Shown piece by piece: positions 8,470 through 16,196 of a stretch of 64,000 bases of DNA. Numbering within the stretch: position 1 is the first letter of the stretch; each line of letters opens with the position of its first letter. The stretch covers positions 186,001 through 250,000 of the forward strand of contig NZ_JBJMAW010000001.1 of assembly GCF_046600735.1 (NCBI RefSeq), given 5' to 3'. The notes under the pieces were generated by a model. That model was not told where the DNA came from. It did not search any database and was given only the letters and a program-made list of their open reading frames with translations. The position numbers were made by a program, and so were the translations under genes. Source of the DNA: Novilysobacter_A longmucuonensis (GTDB taxonomy: Bacteria; Pseudomonadota; Gammaproteobacteria; Xanthomonadales; Xanthomonadaceae).

Positions 8470-9081
8470 ATGCCGATGGCCAATCCCCTTGCCCGCGCCA
8501 AATACCTGCTGGCGGCGCACAATCCGCAGCAACTGCCGCCCGACGGCGGTTTCGAGGTCGCCTTCGCCGGCCGCTCCAACGCCGGCAAGTCGACCGCGCT
8601 CAACGCGATCTGCCAGCAGAACGCGCTCGCGCGGGTGTCCAAGACCCCCGGCCGCACCCAGCAGTTGGTGTTCTTCGACATCCCTCCGACCACCGACCGC
8701 TACCTGGTCGATCTGCCGGGCTACGGTTACGCCAAGGTGCCCAAGGACCTGCAGGCGCACTGGCAGGGCTTCCTCGATCGGTACTTCCGCACCCGCGAGG
8801 CGCTCAAGGGCCTGATCGTGGTGATGGACATCCGCCACCCGCTCAAGGAGTACGACCGGCAGATGCTCGGCTACGCGGTCAGCCGCGGCCTGCCGGCGCA
8901 CGCGATCCTGACCAAGGCCGACAAGCTCGGCCGCGGTGCACAGGGCAATGCGATGCTGGCGATCCGCAAGGAGATGACGGCCGAGTACCGCGACGCGGTC
9001 AGCGTGCAGCTGTTCTCGGGCGAGTCCAAGCAGGGCGTGGACGAGGCGCGCCAGGTGATCGGCCGCTGGCTGGACCTGTAG
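8470..9081 (+). CDS. engB: Ribosome biogenesis GTP-binding protein YsxC/EngB
   Basis: The 203-residue TRAFAC GTPase has all G motifs: P-loop GRSNAGKST at residues 34-42, the G2 region TPGRTQ, G3 DLPGYG and G4 TKAD. EngB helps assemble the large ribosomal subunit and is usually essential. Length is normal. Met1 (8470) and Met3 (8476) are both possible starts. The TAG stop codon (9079-9081) is part of a TGTAGGAGC palindrome that begins at 9077, so the natural end of the gene has been overwritten by the repeat. Confidence 0.93.
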   Translation: MPMANPLARAKYLLAAHNPQQLPPDGGFEVAFAGRSNAGKSTALNAICQQNALARVSKTPGRTQQLVFFDIPPTTDRYLVDLPGYGYAKVPKDLQAHWQGFLDRYFRTREALKGLIVVMDIRHPLKEYDRQMLGYAVSRGLPAHAILTKADKLGRGAQGNAMLAIRKEMTAEYRDAVSVQLFSGESKQGVDEARQVIGRWLDL

Positions 9082-9153
9082 GAGCGGCTTCAGCCGCGAT
9101 CCAGAACCGGTCATCCATCGCGACGTCCGATCGCGGCTGAAGCCGCTCCTACA
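9077..9153. repeat. TGTAGGAGC-type palindromic repeat
   Basis: The left arm TGTAGGAGCGGCTTCAGC begins at 9077 and its inverted copy ends at 9153, around a unique centre. It overlaps the engB stop codon. This is the best conserved member of the commonest repeat family in the window. Confidence 0.9.
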
Positions 9154-9200
9154 AACCCGGAGTCGTCGCGCCGGCAGGTTGCAGCGTTGCGCCCGCGGCA

Positions 9201-9228
9201 TTGTCCACCTCACCACCGCCGCTACACT
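9201..9228 (+). promoter_or_regulatory. Candidate promoter of gshA
   Basis: TTGTCC (9201-9206) and TACACT (9223-9228) are 16 bases apart. The -10 sits in the context GCTACACT, a form repeated before several genes in this window. Confidence 0.4.
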
Positions 9229-9293
9229 GCGACGTCTTGCGATTGCAGGCGCCGCGCCACATATCGCCGGCTTCAGTCCACAGCGAGGTGCGC

Positions 9294-10670
9294 GTGTCCG
9301 GTCCCAGCCAGGTCAAGGATGTACCCATCGAAGGGCGCGATGCGCTGGTCGACTACCTGGCCTCGGGCGTGCGCCCGGCCAGCCAGTGGAAGATCGGCAC
9401 CGAGCACGAAAAGTTCGGTTTCCGCACCGACGACCTGCGCCCCCCGACGTTCGACGGCGAGCGCGGCATCGAGGCGCTGCTCAAGGGGCTGACCCGGTTC
9501 GGCTGGCAGCCGGTCCACGAACACGGGCGCGTGATCGCGCTCAGCCACGACGGAGCGTCGGTGTCGCTGGAACCGGCCGGGCAGCTGGAACTGTCGGGCG
9601 CGCCGCTGGACAACCTGCACCAGACCTGCCACGAGGCCTTCGCCCACCTGCGCGACGTGCGCACGGTGGCCGACCCGCTCGGGCTGGGTTTCATTGGAAT
9701 CGGTTTCCAGCCCAAGTGGCGCCGGGACGACATGCCGTGGATGCCCAAGGGCCGCTACAAGATCATGCGCGATTACATGCCCAAGGTCGGTGCGCTCGGC
9801 CTGGACATGATGACCCGCACCAGCACCGTGCAGGTCAACCTGGACGTCGGCGACGAGGCCGACATGGTCAAAAAGTTTCGCGTATCGCTGGCGCTGCAAC
9901 CGATCGCCACCGCGCTGTTCGCCGACTCGCCATTCACCGAAGGCCGGCCCAACGGATACCTGTCGTACCGCTCGCACATCTGGACCGACACCGACGCCGA
10001 TCGCACCGGGCTGCTCGACTTCGTGTTCGAGGACGGCTTCGGCTACGAGCGCTACACCGACTACCTGCTCGATGTGCCGATGTATTTCGTCTACCGCGAC
10101 GGCAAGTACATCGACGCCAGCGGGCAGTCGTTCCGCGACTACATGGACGGCCGGCTGCCGGCATATCCGGGTCATGCGCCAACGATGCAGGACTGGGCCG
10201 ACCACATGACTACCGCGTTTCCCGAGGTGCGGCTGAAGAAGTACCTGGAGATGCGCGGCGCGGACGGCGGGCCGTGGAGCCGCATCTGCGCGCTGTCGGC
10301 GTTCTGGGTCGGGCTGCTGTACGACCAGACCGCCCTGGATGCGGCCTGGGACCTGGTCAAGGATTTTACCCTGGAGGAGCGTCACGCCCTGCGCGGCGGC
10401 GTACCGCGCCATGCCTTCAAGCTGCCGGCGCGGCTGGGCACCACGCAGGGCACCGTGCTCGACCTGGCGCGGCGCGCGCTGGAGATTTCCGCCCATGGCC
10501 TGGCGCGGCGCGCACGGGTCAACGCCAACGGCGCCGACGAGGCGACCTACCTGGAGCCGCTGATGGAGTTCGTCGAGGCCGGCATCACCCCGGCCGAGCG
10601 CAAGCTCGAGCTGTTCCACGGCAAGTGGGGCGGCAACGTCGACCCGGTGTTCAAGGAATTCGCGTACTGA
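9294..10670 (+). CDS. gshA: Glutamate--cysteine ligase, plant type
   Basis: The 458-residue enzyme makes gamma-glutamylcysteine from Glu, Cys and ATP, the first step of glutathione synthesis. It belongs to the GCS2 family shared by plants and alphaproteobacteria/xanthomonads rather than the E. coli type. Recognisable segments are IGTEHEKFGF near the N-terminus, GIGFQPKW, and MTRTSTVQVNLD in the substrate site. The GTG at 9294 is preferred because a GAGG lies 5 bases before it; the frame is open to 9201, but that part would overlap the promoter. Glutathione made here is the cofactor for the frmA/fghA pair 3 kb downstream. Confidence 0.92.
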   Translation: MSGPSQVKDVPIEGRDALVDYLASGVRPASQWKIGTEHEKFGFRTDDLRPPTFDGERGIEALLKGLTRFGWQPVHEHGRVIALSHDGASVSLEPAGQLELSGAPLDNLHQTCHEAFAHLRDVRTVADPLGLGFIGIGFQPKWRRDDMPWMPKGRYKIMRDYMPKVGALGLDMMTRTSTVQVNLDVGDEADMVKKFRVSLALQPIATALFADSPFTEGRPNGYLSYRSHIWTDTDADRTGLLDFVFEDGFGYERYTDYLLDVPMYFVYRDGKYIDASGQSFRDYMDGRLPAYPGHAPTMQDWADHMTTAFPEVRLKKYLEMRGADGGPWSRICALSAFWVGLLYDQTALDAAWDLVKDFTLEERHALRGGVPRHAFKLPARLGTTQGTVLDLARRALEISAHGLARRARVNANGADEATYLEPLMEFVEAGITPAERKLELFHGKWGGNVDPVFKEFAY

Positions 10671-10690
10671 GTTCGAGCCCGCTCCCTCGC

Positions 10691-10788
10691 TGTAGGAGCG
10701 GCTTCAGCCGCGATGCACTGGTAGGAGCAACGTGAGTCGCGACCGGCGCCGCCGCTGTCATCACCCGTCGCGACTCACGTCGCTCCTA
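10691..10788. repeat. Two abutting palindromic repeats
   Basis: A single TGTAGGAGCGG arm (10691-10714) is followed by a full palindrome with a variant arm, GTAGGAGCAACGTGAGTCGC from 10721, whose inverted copy ends at 10788. The variant arm (CGTGAGTCGCGAC) is also seen at 48714. The unit fills the gshA-ppc gap. Confidence 0.75.
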
Positions 10789-10848
10789 TCGGGCCGCGGT
10801 GACAATCAGCGCACCCGGCCTTGCCCCCGGCTGCGTTAGCCTTGCCGC

Positions 10849-13608
10849 ATGAACACCTCCCCCGCACCTACCGAACAATCCGCCTCCGAGGAACCCCTGC
10901 GCACCGTCGAGTTCGCCGCGAGCGACGCGCTGCTGCGCGAGGACGTCAAGACGCTCGGGGCGCTGGTCGGCGAGATCCTGGCCGAACAGCGCGGCGATGC
11001 CTTCCTCGCCGAGGTCGAACACCTGCGCCGCACCGCGATCGCGCGGCGCGAGGCCGACGCGCCGGTGGCCGAGCTCGCCGAGGCGCTGGCCGACATCGAG
11101 CTTGAACAGGCCGGCGACCTGGTGCGTGCGTTCGCCAGTTATTTCCAGGCGGTGAACCTCGCCGAACGCGTGCACCGCATCCGCCGTCGCCGCGACCACG
11201 AGCGCAGCGGTGACGGCGCCCAGCCCGGCGGCTTGCGCGCGGTGCTCGCCACCCTGGCGCGGCAGGGTGTCACCGCCGAGGAGGTGGCCGCCCTGCTGCC
11301 GCGGTTGCGGATCGAACCGGTGTTCACCGCCCATCCGACCGAAGCGGTGCGCCGCGTGCTGCTGGAAAAGGAGCGCCAGATCGTTGCCTGCCTGATCGCC
11401 GACATCGACCGCGGCCGCACCCCGGCCGAGCGCCGCGCCGGGCGCGAACGCATCCGCCTGGCGCTGACCGCCAGCTGGCAGACCGCCGAGGCGCCGGCGG
11501 CCAAACCCAGCGTCAGCGACGAGTTCGAGCACGTCGGCTTCTACCTGTCCGAAGTGCTGTATCGCGTGCTGCCGGTGTTCCACGAGGTGCTCGAGGAGGC
11601 GCTGGCGGAGACCTTCGGTGGCGAGTTCAGCTTGCCGCCGCTGCTGGGTTTCGGCACCTGGGTCGGCGGCGACATGGACGGCAACCCCAACGTCGGCGCC
11701 GCGACGATTGCCGCCGCGCTGGACGGCCAGCGCGCGCTGGTGCTGGCTGCATACCAGCGTGACCTGATCACGCTGGGCGAGTCGCTGAGCCAGTCGCAGA
11801 CGCGGGTGCAGGTCTCCGCCGCGGTGCTGGAGCGCATCGAGCAGTACCGCGAGCTGCTGCCGGCCGCGGCGGTGCAGCTCAAGCCGCGCCACGCCGACAT
11901 GCCGTATCGCAACCTGCTGGCGTTAATGGGCGAGCGCCTGCGCGCCACAGTCGACGAGCAGCCCGCCGGCTATCCCGATGCCGATGCGTTCCTGGCCGAT
12001 ATCGTCGCGATCCAGGACAGCCTGGCCGCGCACGGCGGCACCCATGCCGGCGGCTTTTCGGTGCTGCGCCTGCGTCGTCGCGCGCAGTGCTTCGGGTTTC
12101 ACCTGGCCAGCCTCGACCTGCGCCAGGACTCGGCGGTGCACGACATCGCCCTGGCGGCGTTGCTCGACGACCCGGCGTGGGCGTCGCGCCCACCGGAGGA
12201 ACGCGCCGCGCGCCTGCACGGGCTGCTGACCCGGCGCGAGATTCCTGCCGCCGAACCCGACGCGGCCGCCTCCACGCTTGCGGTGTTCCGCACCGTGGCC
12301 GAGCTGCGCCCGCGCTTCGGCGAGCATGCGTTCGGGCCGTACATCGTCAGCATGAGCCGCAGCGCGGCCGACGCGCTGGCGGTGCTGGCGCTGGCGCGTA
12401 TCGCCGGCTGCGTCGGCACCGACGCGGACGGCCGTGGCGATCAGGTGCCGCTGGATGTCGCACCGCTGTTCGAAACCGTCGATGACCTCGATGCCGCCGC
12501 CGACACCCTGCGCGCGCTGTTCGCCGACCCGGTGTACCGGCAGCACCTGGCCGCGCGCGGCGACCGGCAGGTGGTGATGCTCGGCTATTCCGACAGCGCC
12601 AAGGACGGCGGCATCGTCGCCTCGCGCTGGGCCTTGCAGCAGACCCAGATCGCGCTGACCCGGCTGGCCCATGACAGCGGGGTGCGGATCGCGTTCTTCC
12701 ACGGCCGCGGCGGCTCGCTCAGCCGCGGCGGCGGCAAGACCGAGCGCGCGGTGATTGCCGCGCCACGCGGGTCGGTCGATGGCATGTTGCGGCTGACCGA
12801 ACAGGGCGAAGTGATCCACCGCAAGTACGGCATCCGCGCGATTGCGCTGCGCAACCTGGAACAGACCACCGGCGCGGTGCTGCGCGCGACCCTGCGGCCG
12901 CGGCCGCCAGAGCCGCGCGAGGAGGGCTGGCGCCGGATCGCCGGACAGCTCGCGAGTGATGCGCGTGCGCAATACCGCGAACTGGTACATGAGGACGCGG
13001 ATTTCCCCGCGTATTTCCGCACGGCGACTCCTATCGACGTGATCGAGCGCCTGCGGATCGGGTCGCGCCCGAGCAAGCGAGGCGGCAGCGGCGGGATCGA
13101 ATCGCTGCGGGCGATCCCGTGGGTGTTCGCGTGGTCGCAGAACCGCTGCGGCCTGACCGCGTGGTACGGCGTCGGCACCGCGTTGGAGCGGGCGCTGCAG
13201 ACCCACGGCCGCGACCACCTGGCCGAGATGGCGCGCGACTGGCCGTTCTTCGGCACGCTCATCGACGATGTGGAGATGGCGCTGGCAAGCTCCGATCCGG
13301 CGATCTTCGAGCGCTATTCGCAGCTGGCCGGCGACCTGCACCCGCGACTGCATCCGCGCATCGCCGCCGAGTTCGAGCGCACGCGCAGCGCGGTGCTGGC
13401 GATCAAGGGTTGCGACGAGCTGCTGGCCGGCGACTACCGCATGCGACAGTCGATACGCCTGCGCAACCCCTACGTCGATCCTATCAGCCTGCTGCAGGTC
13501 GATCTGCTCGCGCGCTGGCGCGCGGCCGGGTGCCCCGACGACGAGCTGCTGCACGCGCTGGTCGCCACCGTGAACGGCATCGCAGCCGGCGTGCAGAACA
13601 CCGGCTGA
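10849..13608 (+). CDS. ppc: Phosphoenolpyruvate carboxylase
   Basis: The 919-residue enzyme adds bicarbonate to phosphoenolpyruvate to give oxaloacetate, refilling the TCA cycle. Signature segments are present in order: VFTAHPTEAVRR with the catalytic His, FGTWVGGDMDGNPNVG, MLGYSDSAKDGG, FFHGRGGSLSRGGGK, and the C-terminal NGIAAGVQNTG. Length matches bacterial PEPC. It stands alone between repeats. Opposite-strand open frames here are compositional shadows. Confidence 0.97.
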   Translation: MNTSPAPTEQSASEEPLRTVEFAASDALLREDVKTLGALVGEILAEQRGDAFLAEVEHLRRTAIARREADAPVAELAEALADIELEQAGDLVRAFASYFQAVNLAERVHRIRRRRDHERSGDGAQPGGLRAVLATLARQGVTAEEVAALLPRLRIEPVFTAHPTEAVRRVLLEKERQIVACLIADIDRGRTPAERRAGRERIRLALTASWQTAEAPAAKPSVSDEFEHVGFYLSEVLYRVLPVFHEVLEEALAETFGGEFSLPPLLGFGTWVGGDMDGNPNVGAATIAAALDGQRALVLAAYQRDLITLGESLSQSQTRVQVSAAVLERIEQYRELLPAAAVQLKPRHADMPYRNLLALMGERLRATVDEQPAGYPDADAFLADIVAIQDSLAAHGGTHAGGFSVLRLRRRAQCFGFHLASLDLRQDSAVHDIALAALLDDPAWASRPPEERAARLHGLLTRREIPAAEPDAAASTLAVFRTVAELRPRFGEHAFGPYIVSMSRSAADALAVLALARIAGCVGTDADGRGDQVPLDVAPLFETVDDLDAAADTLRALFADPVYRQHLAARGDRQVVMLGYSDSAKDGGIVASRWALQQTQIALTRLAHDSGVRIAFFHGRGGSLSRGGGKTERAVIAAPRGSVDGMLRLTEQGEVIHRKYGIRAIALRNLEQTTGAVLRATLRPRPPEPREEGWRRIAGQLASDARAQYRELVHEDADFPAYFRTATPIDVIERLRIGSRPSKRGGSGGIESLRAIPWVFAWSQNRCGLTAWYGVGTALERALQTHGRDHLAEMARDWPFFGTLIDDVEMALASSDPAIFERYSQLAGDLHPRLHPRIAAEFERTRSAVLAIKGCDELLAGDYRMRQSIRLRNPYVDPISLLQVDLLARWRAAGCPDDELLHALVATVNGIAAGVQNTG

Positions 13609-13638
13609 CCCGCGGAACCCGCCGTTGGCTCCCTTCTT

Positions 13639-13710
13639 TGTAGGAGCGGTTTCAGCCGCGGTCCGGCCACGCAGAGCCGACGATTTTTGATCGCTGAAGC
13701 CGCTCCTACA
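13639..13710. repeat. TGTAGGAGC-type palindromic repeat
   Basis: Left arm from 13639 (with GGTTTCAGCC instead of GGCTTCAGCC) and right arm ending at 13710. It occupies the ppc-frmA gap immediately before the frmA leader. Confidence 0.8.
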
Positions 13711-13749
13711 GCATCTCTATCATTGCGCTTTACCCGCAGGAGCCCCGCC

Positions 13750-14859
13750 ATGAAATCACGCGCCGCCGTCGCCTTCGCAGCCGGCCAGCCATTGCAGATC
13801 GTCGAACTCGACGTCGAGCCGCCGCGTGCGGGTGAGGTGCTGGTGCGCATCACCGCCAGCGGCGTCTGCCACACCGATGCGTTCACGCTCAGCGGCGAGG
13901 ATCCCGAAGGCATTTTCCCGGCCGTGCTCGGCCACGAGGGCGGCGGTGTGGTGGTCGAAGTCGGCGAGGGCGTCACCAGTGTCAAGGCGGGCGACCACGT
14001 GATCCCGCTGTACACCGCCGAATGCCGCCAGTGCAAATTCTGCCTGTCGGGCAAGACCAATCTCTGCCAGGCGGTGCGCGCAACCCAGGGCAAGGGCTTG
14101 ATGCCCGACGGCAGCACGCGGTTCTCCTATGACGGCCAGCCGATCTACCACTACATGGGCTGCAGCACCTTCAGCGAGTACACCGTGGTGCCGGAGATCT
14201 CGCTGGCGGTCATCAATCCCGAGGCGCCGCTGGAAAAAGTGTGCCTGCTCGGCTGTGGCGTCACCACCGGCATCGGGGCGGTGCACAACACCGCCAAGGT
14301 CGAGGCCGGCGCGAGCGTCGCGGTGTTCGGGCTCGGCGGGATCGGGCTGGCGGTGATCCAGGGCGCGGTGCAGGCCAGGGCCGGCCGGATCATCGCGATC
14401 GACACCAACCCCGGCAAGTTCGAACTGGCCCGCAGCATGGGTGCAACCGACTGCGTCAATCCCGGCGATCACGACAAGTCGATCCAGGAGGTGGTCGTCG
14501 AGATGACCGACGGCGGCGTCGACTACAGCTTCGAGTGCATCGGCAACGTCGAGGTGATGCGCGCGGCACTGGAGTGCTGCCACAAGGGCTGGGGCGAGAG
14601 CGTGGTGATCGGCGTGGCCGGCGCCGGCCAGGAAATCAGCACGCGGCCGTTCCAACTGGTGACCGGCCGGGTCTGGCGCGGCTCGGCCTTCGGCGGGGTC
14701 AAGGGCCGCAGCCAGTTGCCGGGCATGGTCGAGCAGGCGATGAAAGGCGAGATCGACCTGGACCCGTTCATCACCCACGAGTTGCCGCTGGAGCGGATCA
14801 ACGAGGCCTTCGACCTGATGCACGAGGGCAAGTCCATAAGAACCGTAATCCGCTATTGA
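13750..14859 (+). CDS. frmA: S-(hydroxymethyl)glutathione dehydrogenase / class III alcohol dehydrogenase
   Basis: The 369-residue zinc enzyme oxidises the adduct of formaldehyde and glutathione to S-formylglutathione with NAD+. Catalytic zinc ligands lie in GVCHTDAF (Cys near 40) and GHEGGG (His near 62). The structural zinc site is the four-Cys run CRQCKFCLSGKTNLC near 92-106. The Rossmann glycine motif is GLGGIGLAV. The ATG at 13750 is chosen because AGGAG lies 7 bases before it. The next gene product hydrolyses its reaction product. Confidence 0.95.
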   Translation: MKSRAAVAFAAGQPLQIVELDVEPPRAGEVLVRITASGVCHTDAFTLSGEDPEGIFPAVLGHEGGGVVVEVGEGVTSVKAGDHVIPLYTAECRQCKFCLSGKTNLCQAVRATQGKGLMPDGSTRFSYDGQPIYHYMGCSTFSEYTVVPEISLAVINPEAPLEKVCLLGCGVTTGIGAVHNTAKVEAGASVAVFGLGGIGLAVIQGAVQARAGRIIAIDTNPGKFELARSMGATDCVNPGDHDKSIQEVVVEMTDGGVDYSFECIGNVEVMRAALECCHKGWGESVVIGVAGAGQEISTRPFQLVTGRVWRGSAFGGVKGRSQLPGMVEQAMKGEIDLDPFITHELPLERINEAFDLMHEGKSIRTVIRY

Positions 14860-14868
14860 CCGCATACC

Positions 14869-14947
14869 TGTAGGAGCGGCTTCAGCCGCGATCGGATGCA
14901 TGTCTGCTCGCGCCGGTGTCACGATCGCGGCTGAAGCCGCTCCTACA
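14869..14947. repeat. TGTAGGAGC-type palindromic repeat
   Basis: Complete copy, left arm from 14869, right arm to 14947, placed between frmA and fghA. It sits inside what should be one operon, so read-through of the hairpin is expected. Confidence 0.9.
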
Positions 14948-14968
14948 AAGCCAGCTGGAGGCCAGCGC

Positions 14969-15799
14969 ATGCAACGCATCGAACAACACGCCTGCTTCGG
15001 CGGCCGCCAGCAGGTCTGGCAACACGCATCGAGCGCGCTCGGCTGCGACATGAAATTCGCCGTCTACCTGCCGCCGCAGGCCGAAGGCGGGCCTTGCCCG
15101 GTGCTGTACTGGCTTTCGGGCCTGACCTGCAACGAGCAGAACTTCATCGGCAAGGCCGGCGCGCAACGCTTCGCTGCGCAGCACGGGGTGATCCTGGTCG
15201 CGCCCGACACCAGCCCGCGCGGTGAGGGCATCGCCGACGACCAGGCCTATGACCTGGGCCAGGGCGCCGGGTTCTACCTCGATGCAACGCGCGAACCCTG
15301 GGCCGCGCATTTCCGCATGTACGACTATGTGGCCAATGAGCTGCCGGCATTGGTCGAGGCGCATTTCGACACGACCCCCGCGCGTGCGATCAGTGGGCAC
15401 TCGATGGGCGGCCACGGGGCGCTGGTGATCGCGCTGAAGAATCCGGGCCGCTACCGCAGCGTGTCGGCTTTTGCGCCGATCGTGGCCCCGTCACGGGTGC
15501 CGTGGGGCGAGAAGGCGTTGGCCCATTACCTCGGGGATGACCGCGACGCCTGGCGGCACTGGGATGCAAGCGAATTGGTGGCCGATGCGCAGGAGCGCCT
15601 GCCGCTGCTGATCGACCAGGGCGATGCCGACGAATTCCTCAGCACCCAGCTCAGGCCGGAACTGCTGCGGGTCGCGTGCGAGCGCGCCGGTCATCCGCTG
15701 CAGTTGCGCATGCAGCCGGGCTACGACCACAGCTACTACTTCATCGCCAGCTTCATCGGTGAACACATCGACCACCATGCGCGTGCGCTGAAAGGCTGA
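14969..15799 (+). CDS. fghA: S-formylglutathione hydrolase
   Basis: The 276-residue alpha/beta hydrolase releases formate and glutathione from S-formylglutathione, finishing formaldehyde detoxification. The nucleophile elbow is SGHSMGGHGA near residue 148; WLSGLTCNEQNF forms the family-typical oxyanion region; DEFLSTQ and the late GYDHSYYFI supply the Asp and His. A CTGGAGG Shine-Dalgarno precedes the ATG at 14969. The frame is open upstream only because the repeat at 14869-14947 lacks stops. It pairs functionally with frmA. Confidence 0.95.
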   Translation: MQRIEQHACFGGRQQVWQHASSALGCDMKFAVYLPPQAEGGPCPVLYWLSGLTCNEQNFIGKAGAQRFAAQHGVILVAPDTSPRGEGIADDQAYDLGQGAGFYLDATREPWAAHFRMYDYVANELPALVEAHFDTTPARAISGHSMGGHGALVIALKNPGRYRSVSAFAPIVAPSRVPWGEKALAHYLGDDRDAWRHWDASELVADAQERLPLLIDQGDADEFLSTQLRPELLRVACERAGHPLQLRMQPGYDHSYYFIASFIGEHIDHHARALKG

Positions 15800-15833
15800 C
15801 GTGCGCGCCCGCGGCGCACGCGGCCGCTCGGCT

Positions 15834-16183
15834 CGTAGAGCCGAGCGTGCTCGGCTGCGTCCTCGCCCGGACAGACGCCGGCGGATTTTGTAGGAGCGCC
15901 CCATGGGCGCGATCGCGCTCACCCGGCCTCGACATCGGCCGGAAAAGCATCGCGGCCCTGGGCCGCTCCTACAAAAGCGCCGATGACCGCGTAGAGCCGA
16001 GCTTGTTCGGCTGCGAATCCACGATGCCTCGCACACCCACCGCACCGCAGCGGAGCAAGCTCCGCTCTACGATCGCATCGCCGCACTCCGGCCGCATCTC
16101 TGTAGGAGCGCCCCGTGGGCGCGAACGCGAATCGGCCAGGCGCGGTGGTCCGGTTTCCATCGCGGCCATGGGCCGCTCCTACA
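15834..16183. repeat. Cluster of palindromic repeats in the fghA-valS gap
   Basis: The 397-base gap between two convergent genes is almost entirely repeats. A GTAGAGCCGAGC hairpin lies at 15834-15858; a TGTAGGAGC variant with GCCCCATGGGCG arms at 15889-15973; a longer GTAGAGCCGAGC unit at 15990-16071 ending in CGCTCTAC; and a second GCCCCGTGGGCG variant at 16101-16183. No gene or RNA was recognised between them. The hairpins may act as two-way terminators. Confidence 0.8.
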
Positions 16184-16196
16184 GGGGCAGGGCGCT

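Noticed and set aside
15834..16183. Possible tRNA or small RNA genes in the repeat cluster
   Set aside because: All stems are explained by palindromic repeats; no tRNA-like TPsiC or anticodon arm.
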